From the NCBI GenBank assembly GCA_900549345.1, contig UROC01000042.1:1-15684 (forward strand): a stretch of 15,684 nucleotides of DNA, written 5' to 3'. A program made the translations under genes and the position numbers. The first letter of the stretch is position 1; each line of letters opens with the position of its first letter. The notes under the pieces were generated by a model, which saw only the letters and a list, made by a program, of their open reading frames with translations, made no database searches and had not been told where the DNA came from. Of the stretch, positions 1-6,228 are shown in pieces. This stretch comes from an uncultured Collinsella sp. (GTDB lineage Bacteria > Actinomycetota > Coriobacteriia > Coriobacteriales > Coriobacteriaceae).

Positions 1-2400
1 ATCCGCGGCAACGTCTGCCGCTGCACCGGCTACAAGAAGATTATTGAGGGCATTTCGCTGGCCGCTGCGGTGCTCCGCGGCGAAAAGCAGATCGACGAGG
101 ACCTGGAGCGCGGCGACGACTACGGCGTGGGCAAGCGCGCCTTCCGTATCGACGTGCGCAAGAAGGTACTCGGCGAGGGCAAGTACCCCGATGACATCGA
201 CGAGCTCGATCAGCCGGGCCTGACCTATGCCAGCGCCGTGCGCTCCAAGTATCCGCGCGCCCGTGTGCTTTCCATCGACACCTCCAAGGCCGAGGCCCTG
301 CCCGGTGTGGTGGGCATCCTGCGCGCCGAGGATGTGCCGGTCAACCAGGTCGGCCACCTTATCCAGGATTGGGACGTCATGATCGCCCAGGGCGATATCA
401 CCCGCTGCGTGGGCGATGCCATTGTGCTGGTGGTTGCCGAGGACGAGGCGACGCTCGAGAAGGCCAAGAAGCTCGTAAAGATCGATTACGAGCCGCTGGA
501 GCCCGTGCGTAACATTGTCGAGGCCAGGGCTGCCGACGCCCCGCGCCTGCACGACAGTTTCTTTGCCTTTGGCAACACGGTGGAGCTCAAGGACAACGTG
601 TGCCAGAGCCGTCACGTGACGCGCGGCGACGCCGCCAAGGCGCTGGCAGAGAGCGCGTTCACCGTGACGCAGCGCTTTACCACGCCCTTTACCGAGCATG
701 CCTTCTTGGAGCCCGAGTGCGCCGTCGCCTTCCCGTACAAGAACGGCGTCAAGGTGCAGTCGACCGACCAGGGTGCCTACGATACGCGCAAAGAGTGCGC
801 CCACATGTTTGGCTGGGATAGCGAACCCGAGCGTGTGGTCGTCGAGACCATGCTCGTGGGTGGCGGCTTTGGCGGTAAGGAGGACGTTTCGGTCCAGCAC
901 CTGGCCGCGCTCGCCGCATATAAGTTCCAGCGTCCTGTGAAGTGCAAGCTCACGCGTGCCGAGTCGCTCGCTTTCCATCCCAAGCGCCATGCCATGGACG
1001 GTACCTTTACGCTGGGTTGCGACGCCGAGGGCAACTTTACCGGCCTGGATTGCGAGATCAACTTTGACACCGGCGCCTACGCGTCGCTGTGCGGCCCGGT
1101 GCTCGAGCGCGCCTGTACGCATGCCGTCGGCCCCTACAAGTACCAGAACACCGACATTCGCGGCTTTGGCTACTACACCAACAACCCGCCCGCCGGCGCG
1201 TACCGAGGCTTTGGCGTTTGCCAGTCCGAGTTTGCGCTCGAGAGCCTGATCGACCTGCTGGCAGAGAAGGTTGGCCTGGATCCGTGGGAGATTCGTTACC
1301 GAAACGCCATCGAGCCGGGCGAGGTTCTGCCCAACGGTCAGATTGCCGACTGCTCCACGGCGCTTAAGGAGACGCTGCTCGAGGTCAAGGATGCCTACTA
1401 CGCGCATCCCGGCCACGCCGGCATTGCCTGCGCCATGAAGAACGCCGGCGTGGGCGTGGGCCTGCCCGATGCCGGTCGCTGCAAGATTCGCGTCGAGGAT
1501 GGCTGCGCCGTGGTCTATGCCGCCACGTCCGACATCGGCCAGGGCTGCAACACCGTCTTTTTGCAGGACGTTGCCGAGGCATGCGGTCTGCCGCTTCGCT
1601 GCATCGCCAACGGCGAGTGCTCCACCGAGAACGCTCCCGACTCCGGCACCACGTCTGGCTCGCGTCAGACGGTCGTGACCGGCGAGGCCGTGCGCGGTGC
1701 CGCCTTCCTGCTGCGCGATGCCATGCTTGGCATCGAGGCCGGCAAGCCTGCGCCCACCGCTCCCGTGAGTGCACATGGCGACGGCGTCAAGATCGAGTAC
1801 GATGACGGTCGCGCCTATCAGCTGCACACGCAGGAACTCGTCGCCGGCCAGGGTATGCATCCTCAGGATCCCGCGGCCGCCATCAAGGCGCTCGAGGGAT
1901 GTGAGTTTGGCTACGTGTACCTGGAGCCGACCGACAAGCTGGGTGCGGATGTTCCCAACCCCAAGAGCCACATCTGCTACGGCTTTGCCACACATGTGGT
2001 CATTTTGGACGATGACGGCCGCGTGAGCGAGGTCTATGCCGCGCACGATTCCGGCAAGGTGGTCAACCCCATCTCCATCCAGGGTCAGATCGAAGGCGGC
2101 GTGCTCATGGGCATGGGCTATGCGCTTACCGAGGACTGGCCGCTCAAGGACTGCGTACCCCAGGCAAGGTACGGTACGCTTGGGCTGTTCCGTGCGCCCG
2201 AGATTCCGGATATCCACGCCATCTACGTGGAGAAGGACGAGCTGCTGCCCGTGGCATACGGCGGCAAGGGCATCGGCGAGATCGCAACGATCCCCACGGC
2301 GCCCGCCGTGCAGAACGCCTACCGCGCATTTGACGGCAAGCTGCGTCCGGATCTGCCCATGGTGGATACGCCGTACAGCCGCGCTCGTCACCGCGGGTAG
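1..2400 (+). CDS. xdhD: Molybdenum hydroxylase, XdhD-like xanthine dehydrogenase subunit (5' truncated by window)
   Basis: The reading frame is open from base 1 and ends at the TAG at 2398-2400, giving about 799 residues; the true start lies upstream. The first residues (VCRCTGY, then KKIIEGI, bases 13-54) are the C-terminal end of a 2Fe-2S domain carrying the CxC cluster ligands. The rest is a molybdopterin-binding subunit: GGFGGKE at 862-882, AYRGFG at 1198-1215, a GSRQT segment near 1660, and the C-terminal GKGIGE whose Glu codon (2278-2280) corresponds to the catalytic base of xanthine dehydrogenases. Fusion of the Fe-S and Mo parts in one chain matches E. coli XdhD (about 956 aa), a putative selenium-dependent hypoxanthine/xanthine oxidase; other family members keep these parts on separate chains. 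The enzyme is expected to be cytoplasmic and to need a FAD partner not seen here. ygeX and ygeY at the far end of the window support a purine-catabolic setting. The family call is firm; exact substrate and selenium dependence are inferred. Confidence 0.88.
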   Translation: MRGNVCRCTGYKKIIEGISLAAAVLRGEKQIDEDLERGDDYGVGKRAFRIDVRKKVLGEGKYPDDIDELDQPGLTYASAVRSKYPRARVLSIDTSKAEALPGVVGILRAEDVPVNQVGHLIQDWDVMIAQGDITRCVGDAIVLVVAEDEATLEKAKKLVKIDYEPLEPVRNIVEARAADAPRLHDSFFAFGNTVELKDNVCQSRHVTRGDAAKALAESAFTVTQRFTTPFTEHAFLEPECAVAFPYKNGVKVQSTDQGAYDTRKECAHMFGWDSEPERVVVETMLVGGGFGGKEDVSVQHLAALAAYKFQRPVKCKLTRAESLAFHPKRHAMDGTFTLGCDAEGNFTGLDCEINFDTGAYASLCGPVLERACTHAVGPYKYQNTDIRGFGYYTNNPPAGAYRGFGVCQSEFALESLIDLLAEKVGLDPWEIRYRNAIEPGEVLPNGQIADCSTALKETLLEVKDAYYAHPGHAGIACAMKNAGVGVGLPDAGRCKIRVEDGCAVVYAATSDIGQGCNTVFLQDVAEACGLPLRCIANGECSTENAPDSGTTSGSRQTVVTGEAVRGAAFLLRDAMLGIEAGKPAPTAPVSAHGDGVKIEYDDGRAYQLHTQELVAGQGMHPQDPAAAIKALEGCEFGYVYLEPTDKLGADVPNPKSHICYGFATHVVILDDDGRVSEVYAAHDSGKVVNPISIQGQIEGGVLMGMGYALTEDWPLKDCVPQARYGTLGLFRAPEIPDIHAIYVEKDELLPVAYGGKGIGEIATIPTAPAVQNAYRAFDGKLRPDLPMVDTPYSRARHRG

Positions 2401-2468
2401 AGTAGAGCGCGGACGGCCATTGTTGACTGCCGTCTGCGCTCAACGCCAACTGCATAAGCTGCGTCTTT

Positions 2469-2504
2469 GGCCCCAGCTCCATCGCGAGCCGGGGCCTTTT
2501 GTTT
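2469..2504 (+). terminator. Rho-independent terminator after xdhD
   Basis: GGCCCC at 2469-2474 pairs with GGGGCC at 2491-2496. An inner GCTC (2476-2479) pairs with GAGC (2486-2489) across one mismatch, and TTTTGTTT follows at 2497-2504. The element sits about 70 bases past the xdhD stop and is oriented to end that transcript. Confidence 0.85.
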
Positions 2505-2509
2505 GGAGT

Positions 2510-2617
2510 GGAAACTGCGTCCCGGAATTGCCACTCAGAACGGGACACGCTTTCCGGATGGGATGCTTGGCGGAAACTACGGCCCAGTTTTTGGCTCCAG
2601 AACGGGGTACATTTTCC
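2510..2617. repeat. Cluster of four 14-bp palindrome arms, upstream copy
   Basis: Four related 14-mers alternate in orientation: GGAAACTGCGTCCC (2510-2523), GGGACACGCTTTCC (2542-2555), GGAAACTACGGCCC (2572-2585) and GGGGTACATTTTCC (2604-2617). The first pair is complementary at 11 of 14 positions, the second at 9 of 14. The same motif recurs in a second cluster at 4165-4261, on the other side of the ATPase gene at 2743-4134. They look like a REP-like interspersed intergenic element. No protein or T-tract terminator accompanies this copy. Confidence 0.7.
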
Positions 2618-2671
2618 GGAACGGTCCACGTGCGGGGGTGTACCGCCCCTTTTCGTGCTCCGCTTGTCGGA

Positions 2672-2727
2672 TTACGTTATAGCTAGACATATTATAGGAA
2701 GGTATAATATAGCTAGCTATAACGTAA
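2672..2727. promoter_or_regulatory. Large dyad-symmetric operator/promoter of the DUF234 ATPase gene
   Basis: TTACGTTATAGCTAG (2672-2686) is the exact reverse complement of 2713-2727. After two mismatched positions the symmetry continues for 8 bp (2689-2696 against 2703-2710), leaving a 6-base centre. A 14-bp perfect palindrome, TATAGCTAGCTATA, lies at 2708-2721, and its half TATAGCTAG also occurs at 2678-2686, 30 bp upstream. A TATAAT that could be a -10 box sits at 2703-2708; I see no strong -35. The right arm ends just before the ribosome binding site AAAGGAAGG (2726-2734), so a bound protein could block both transcription and translation start. Binding by the ATPase itself is a guess. Confidence 0.6.
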
Positions 2728-2742
2728 AGGAAGGATGGCCCT

Positions 2743-4134
2743 ATGTTTATCGGAAGAACAGTGGAAATGTCCGAGCTCAATCGACTGTATGGCACGGGCT
2801 CCTTTGAAATGCCTGTGATTTACGGCCGCCGTCGTGTGGGTAAAACGCGCCTTATCACAGAGTTCATCCAAGGCAAGAAGGCTATTTACTTTCAAGCTCG
2901 TCGTACCAATGCGGAGGCAAACCTGCACGGCTTTAGCCAGGCGATACTTGCAGGCTCGGTTGGTGCTGCAGGCGTGTCGTTTCGTAGTTTTGACGAAGCG
3001 TTCGATGCATTGGCCACCATGGCTCGAGCGGAACGTTTGATTGTCGTGATTGACGAGTATCCCTATCTCGCCCAATCGAATCCCGAGATCAGCTCGTTGC
3101 TGCAAGACAAGATTGATCACCTGTACAAAGAGACCAGGCTCATGCTGATTCTATGCGGCTCGTCTCTTTCGTTTATGGAGGAACAGGTATTGGGCTACGA
3201 GAGCCCACTATACGGTAGGCGTACGGCCCAGTTTAAGATCATGCCGCTCGATTTTACGACGACCCTCGGCCTATGGCAGAGCATGGGTCGCGAAGACGCT
3301 GCGGTTTGCTATGGCATGACGGGCGGCATTCCTGCATATATCGAGAAAGTCGATCCTACCGTATCGCTCAAGGACAACATCAAGCGTCTTTTTCTTACCC
3401 CTACGGGTTATCTCTTTGAAGAGCCGAGTAACCTGCTATTGCAAGAGTGCCGCAATCCCGAGCAATATGATGCGATCGTGCAAGCAATTGCTCAGGGGCG
3501 CTCGAAGATCTCGGAGATTGCGAGCTCTACGGGAATCCCTGCGAGCAACGTAAAGAGCTATGTGGATAAGCTGGCGTCGCTTGGGATTGTCGAGCGCGAG
3601 CTGCCCCTAAACGAGACGAGCAATAAGCGGGCTGTGTATCTGCTGAGCGACCAGATGTTTAGGTTCTGGTACAAGTTTGTGCCGCAGAACATTGGGCTGA
3701 TTCAAAACGATATGGCCGAGATGGCGTATAAGCGCATTGAGCCGCACGTATCGGATTACATGGGTACGGTCTTTGAGCTTATATGCAGACAATACGTGTA
3801 CGAACTCGCGCGCGCGGGCCAGCTCGACGTGGTTCCGGCGAGCGTCGGGCGCTGGTGGGGGACGGACAATCGCACGCATACGCAGGAAGAAATCGACTTG
3901 ATTGTTGACGATGGCGAGGGCACTGCGCTGTTTGCGGAGTGCAAATGGCGCAATGAGCCGGCGGGCGAAGACGTGCTGCAAAAGCTCGTGCACCGAAGCG
4001 AGCTCTTTAGACGGCAACGAAAAAGCTATGCGCTTTTCTCAAAAAGCGGCTTTACGCCGGGATGTCGGGATGCCGCGGAGAGTAGGGGAGACGTCAAGCT
4101 GATTTCGTTTGCCGAGATGTGCGAGCGGAGATAA
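2743..4134 (+). CDS. AAA+ ATPase with winged helix and DUF234-type nuclease-like C-terminus
   Basis: 463 residues, starting at an ATG 8 bases after AAAGGAAGG. The N-terminus has Walker A GRRRVGKT (residues 28-35) and Walker B ending in D104-E105. LILCGSS around residue 135 resembles a sensor segment. A winged-helix-like stretch (about 252-290) separates the ATPase from a C-terminal domain with D385 and E399-x-K401 in the spacing of a PD-(D/E)XK nuclease fold. This order matches the archaeal-type ATPase/DUF234 family (PF01637 plus PF03008), common in bacteria and archaea but without a settled function; links to DNA, mobility or toxin-like roles are speculative. The gene stands alone, is bracketed by two clusters of one palindromic repeat, and has its own dyad operator. 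It looks less GC-biased than the neighbouring xdhD, consistent with acquired DNA. The family is confident; the role is unknown. Confidence 0.85.
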   Translation: MFIGRTVEMSELNRLYGTGSFEMPVIYGRRRVGKTRLITEFIQGKKAIYFQARRTNAEANLHGFSQAILAGSVGAAGVSFRSFDEAFDALATMARAERLIVVIDEYPYLAQSNPEISSLLQDKIDHLYKETRLMLILCGSSLSFMEEQVLGYESPLYGRRTAQFKIMPLDFTTTLGLWQSMGREDAAVCYGMTGGIPAYIEKVDPTVSLKDNIKRLFLTPTGYLFEEPSNLLLQECRNPEQYDAIVQAIAQGRSKISEIASSTGIPASNVKSYVDKLASLGIVERELPLNETSNKRAVYLLSDQMFRFWYKFVPQNIGLIQNDMAEMAYKRIEPHVSDYMGTVFELICRQYVYELARAGQLDVVPASVGRWWGTDNRTHTQEEIDLIVDDGEGTALFAECKWRNEPAGEDVLQKLVHRSELFRRQRKSYALFSKSGFTPGCRDAAESRGDVKLISFAEMCERR

Positions 4135-4164
4135 CCAAGCGCGCTCTGATGTGATGCTCGGAAT

Positions 4165-4261
4165 GGGACGCGCTTTCCCTTTGGCGGAAAGCGCGTCCCA
4201 GATTTCGGCCTCAGAGTGGGACGCATTTTCCGGTAGAGGCCTGGAGCGGAAAGCACGTCCC
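4165..4261. repeat. Cluster of four 14-bp palindrome arms, downstream copy
   Basis: GGGACGCGCTTTCC (4165-4178) and GGAAAGCGCGTCCC (4186-4199) form a perfect 14-bp stem with a 7-base loop. GGGACGCATTTTCC (4218-4231) and GGAAAGCACGTCCC (4248-4261) form a second stem with 11 of 14 pairs. These are the same arms as at 2510-2617 but in the opposite order. The hairpin is followed by no T-tract, so it is not a standard terminator. The rest of the gap from 4135 to 4444 holds only the 23-bp-spaced repeats listed separately. Confidence 0.72.
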
Positions 4262-4308
4262 AGAATCCGGGCAATTCGCTGGTCCGGTGGTTGAGCAAGC
4301 GCCGCGCC

Positions 4309-4371
4309 AAGGATGCCGAGCGTAAAACCTACAATGAAAACGGCGTAAAAACTGCATTGAGAATGGCGTAA
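4309..4371. repeat. Short direct repeats with 23-bp period upstream of a DUF4143 remnant
   Basis: CAATGAAAACGGCGTAA (4332-4348) and CATTGAGAATGGCGTAA (4355-4371) match at 14 of 17 positions and are 23 bp apart. A third, weaker copy ends in GCGTAAAA beginning at 4320, again 23 bp before the next, so GCGTAA falls at 4320, 4343 and 4366. The array lies about 75 bases before the remaining coding part of the truncated ATPase, where a promoter-operator of the intact gene might have been. Confidence 0.6.
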
Positions 4372-4414
4372 TTTCGCAGGATGACGTCGCCCGTTGGTGC
4401 TGCAGGAGCGGTGA

Positions 4415-4927
4415 CCTGCAAACCTTGGGTTTTCGGACGAGCTTGTGCGAGAGAGCAAGCCAGTATGTGCGCTCGAAGGCCGCGTTCGCGTGCGCCCCAA
4501 GCGCTACTTCTGTGACCCGTCACTTGCGGCGGCGTTGCTGGGGGCTACCCCTGAGCGGCTGCTTGGCGATATGCAAACGCTAGGGATGCTCTTTGAGAAC
4601 CTCGTTCTGCGCGACGTGCGCGTGTTCCTTTCCACCTACGGCGGTGTCGACAACAGTGTCCATTATTTCCGAGATGAGAAGGGCCTTGAGGTCGATCTGA
4701 TCGTTGAGCACGACGGGCGCTGGGGAGCTATCGAGGTCAAGCTGAGTGATGCGAAAGCAGACGATGGAGCGAGAAATCTCAAGGCGCTGGAGAGGAAAGT
4801 GCTCTCCAATCCTGCCGCCCAGAATGCCGCGCCGGCGTTTTTGGCGGTCGTGGTTGGAAAGGGGAGCATTGCCTACACACGCGACGACGGCGTGGCGGTG
4901 ATCCCCATGGCGGCACTTGGGGCGTAG
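4415..4927 (+). pseudogene. C-terminal remnant of an AAA_14/DUF4143 ATPase
   Basis: The frame is open from 4415 (after a TGA at 4412) to the TAG at 4925-4927; a GTG at 4445 would give about 160 residues. From about residue 18 (PKRYFCDPSLAAALLG) it reads as the C-terminal part of a DUF4143-type ATPase: a conserved RDxRVF segment, then LEVDLIVEHDG followed by IEVK, the D...ExK pattern of a PD-(D/E)XK fold. The whole N-terminal AAA+ domain with Walker A and B, about 250 residues in intact relatives such as the gene at 10576-11898, is missing and I do not find it in the 310 bases upstream. I therefore treat it as a decayed gene; a standalone nuclease-like fragment cannot be excluded. It looks like an internal deletion, because regulatory-looking repeats remain just upstream. 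Confidence 0.75.
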
Positions 4928-4953
4928 CGGTTTTGCGGGCGTGCCGTGCTTCC

Positions 4954-4998
4954 TTTACCGAAAATCCATTTGGTAAACCCGGCGCCCGTGGGTAAAAT
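4954..4998 (+). promoter_or_regulatory. Promoter of the candidate small RNA, overlapped by an inverted repeat
   Basis: TTGGTA (4970-4975) and TAAAAT (4993-4998) are separated by exactly 17 bases, a good sigma70-type pair. TTTACC (4954-4959) and GGTAAA (4972-4977) form an inverted repeat that overlaps the -35 box. The next base run predicts a start near 5005. No ORF with a ribosome binding site follows before the terminator at 5055-5089, so the product would be a short untranslated RNA. Confidence 0.6.
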
Positions 4999-5004
4999 AA
5001 GGTC

Positions 5005-5089
5005 GACGGCAGCCCAAGTAGTGAAGAGCTGGGCAGCGCCGTTGCTTGGATTAAGGGGTCATCGCCTTAGCGGCGTCGACCCCTCTTTT
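5005..5089 (+). ncRNA. Candidate antitoxin small RNA, convergent with the small peptide gene
   Basis: A promoter (4970-4998) and a terminator (5055-5089) define a transcript of about 85 nt with no credible ORF. It folds into a 5' hairpin (5006-5010 with 5038-5042, then 5012-5016 with 5030-5034) and the terminator hairpin. Its 3' end is antisense to the last codons and stop of the minus-strand peptide gene (5067-5192), and to more of that mRNA if it reads past its stop. GTCGAC occurs at 5002-5007 and again in the terminator stem at 5075-5080, so GGTCGACG at 5001-5008 is fully complementary to 5074-5081. This geometry is like RNAII/RNAI of par and RatA/txpA (established systems). The antitoxin function is inferred; no expression data are available here. 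Confidence 0.5.
5055..5089 (+). terminator. Terminator shared by convergent small RNA and peptide gene
   Basis: GGGGTC (5055-5060) pairs with GACCCC (5078-5083), and CGCC (5063-5066) with GGCG (5072-5075), followed by TCTTTTT on the plus strand. The stem contains the stop codon and last codons of the minus-strand peptide. On the minus strand the run after the stem is only TTAATCC, so termination there would be weak and the peptide mRNA may extend into the small RNA region. Confidence 0.8.
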
Positions 5090-5192
5090 TAAGCTTCGTA
5101 CGCTGCTTGAGTGCCTCGGTAAGTCCGATAAGCGCCGTGAGGAGCGAGACCAAAGCGGTCAGGAGCTTCACGAAATCAGTCAGATCGGTCAT
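5067..5192 (-). CDS. 41-residue amphipathic basic peptide, candidate type I toxin
   Basis: The ATG at 5192 lies 8 bases after GGAGG (complement of 5201-5205) inside a very strong GGGAGGTG site, and the frame ends at TAA within the terminator stem. The peptide begins MTDLTDFVKLL. Residues about 7-28 are rich in Leu, Ala, Val and Ile with periodic Thr, a single amphipathic or membrane helix. The tail (29-41) is strongly basic, ending KKRGRRR. Small size, strong translation signal, helical hydrophobic body with cationic tail, convergent small RNA and a LexA-like box 91 bases upstream together suggest a membrane-acting type I toxin similar in style to TisB, Fst or TxpA. I do not see clear sequence identity to any named family, so it may be new. 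A signalling or phage-lysis peptide is an alternative. The coding call is good; the toxin role is inferred. Confidence 0.62.
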   Translation of the reverse strand: MTDLTDFVKLLTALVSLLTALIGLTEALKQRTKLKKRGRRR

Positions 5193-5282
5193 GGGCATCA
5201 CCTCCCGTCGCATGGAGGGCGCTGCCCGGCACATGGAACTGCCGTCAACAATAACCAGTCTATCAAACTGCAGCCATAAATA

Positions 5283-5296
5283 CGAATATATGTTCG
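5283..5296. promoter_or_regulatory. LexA (SOS) box-like palindrome
   Basis: CGAATATATGTTCG on the plus strand, CGAACATATATTCG on the minus strand. It differs at one position from the Gram-positive/actinobacterial LexA pattern CGAAC-N4-GTTCG (established consensus). It lies in the 258-bp divergent gap, 91 bases before the peptide start and 155 bases before the exonuclease start. AT-rich -10-like hexamers flank it on the minus strand (TATTTA, with TTGTTA 18 bases upstream), so the peptide gene is the likelier target; both genes could respond. Confidence 0.6.
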
Positions 5297-5371
5297 ATAA
5301 TAACAACGACGTGACCATTTCAAAGCGCAGCCTTACGCAAGGATGTCGGAAAGCTGCACTGTGCGATTTCA

Positions 5372-5385
5372 TGTCCGCACGGACA
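5372..5385. promoter_or_regulatory. Short palindrome TGTCCG-CA-CGGACA
   Basis: Two perfect 6-bp halves around a 2-bp centre, 66 bases before the exonuclease GTG. A second small hairpin (GCCTGT 5409-5414 with ACAGGC 5418-5423) follows it in the presumed leader. Either could be an operator or leader hairpin; no regulator is implied. Confidence 0.3.
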
Positions 5386-5450
5386 CTTATCCTTACGGCA
5401 ATGTAGCTGCCTGTGAAACAGGCGGCAGTTGACGGAGAAAGGCCCTCACC

Positions 5451-6185
5451 GTGCCAGACAAAAAGACGCCGTGTATCTCGGCTATCGATACGACGAACTT
5501 TGCGCGTCAGATTGTGCTCGACTTCGAGTTTGCGCCGGTGTCAAGGCAGCGCCAGCGCCGCGGGTTGCGCAACGAGATTATCGAGGTCGGCGCGGTTAAG
5601 CTCGATAACCGCGGCAACGTGATGGGCGAGTTCTCGCAGTTTGTGCAGACGGAATATGCCGAAGGCGTTGCGTTCCCCGTTCGCGAGCTTACGGGGATAT
5701 CGGCCGTGGACACTGCGATGGCCGATCCGCTCTACATGGTGATCAAAAGGCTCAGCGATTGGATCGGTCGCTACTCCGCCCAGGTGGTCTGTTGGAGCGG
5801 GGCGGATCGTCGACAGCTTTTGACTGAGTGCCAGGCAAAGCATATCGATCTTTCCGCATTTCCTACGGACTGGGCCGACCTGCAGGCGTTTTACACCTCG
5901 ATCATGGACGTGGGTAGCCACGGGCGCGTCTCTTTGAGTGACGCGGCAACGTGGTTTGGCATCGAGTTCGACGAGTCGACGGGCCACGCCCATAGCGCCC
6001 TGGCCGATGCACGTGTAACCGCCAAGTTGCTCAAGCAGATGATGGAGGGGGACTATCGCGTGAGTCCGCATGCCCAGGAGATCCGCCAGCGGTGGGGGAT
6101 GGGCGAGCGAGCGGAGACACGCCTTTCCAGCAAGTGCCCCGAGCTGAGCGATCTGTTGCTGAAGTTGAAGGCGGAGGGGAGATAG
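5451..6185 (+). CDS. DEDDh-family 3'-5' exonuclease
   Basis: 244 residues from a GTG 8 bases after GGAGAAAGG (5434-5442). It carries the full DEDDh set: D24 and E26 in LDFEF, D119 in WSGADRR, and H181 with D186 in HSALAD. This places it with the RNase T/DNA polymerase III epsilon/ERI1-like exonucleases, cytoplasmic nucleases that trim RNA or DNA 3' ends using two metal ions. The spacing of motifs and the ending GHAHSALADARVTAKLL are typical. The last 40 residues show no further domain. It stands alone, divergent from the candidate toxin, with a LexA-like box in the shared gap. If that box acts in this direction, the nuclease could be a DNA-damage-response gene, but I found no plus-strand promoter next to the box. 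Substrate (RNA or DNA) cannot be told from sequence. Confidence 0.85.
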   Translation: MPDKKTPCISAIDTTNFARQIVLDFEFAPVSRQRQRRGLRNEIIEVGAVKLDNRGNVMGEFSQFVQTEYAEGVAFPVRELTGISAVDTAMADPLYMVIKRLSDWIGRYSAQVVCWSGADRRQLLTECQAKHIDLSAFPTDWADLQAFYTSIMDVGSHGRVSLSDAATWFGIEFDESTGHAHSALADARVTAKLLKQMMEGDYRVSPHAQEIRQRWGMGERAETRLSSKCPELSDLLLKLKAEGR

Positions 6186-6228
6186 GCGGCGTTGGCCGTC
6201 TGCATGGCGCGTGGCCTGTCGCGTATCG

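Noticed and set aside
1385..1774. Long minus-strand open frame inside xdhD
   Set aside because: Arg-rich shadow of a high-GC gene, with no ribosome site or family.
4165..4199. Perfect 14-bp hairpin as a rho-independent terminator
   Set aside because: No T-tract on either side, and the arms belong to a repeat family also found upstream of the gene.
5196..5198. ATG at 5198 as start of the small peptide
   Set aside because: It touches the ribosome binding site with about 2 bases spacing; the ATG at 5192 has ideal spacing.
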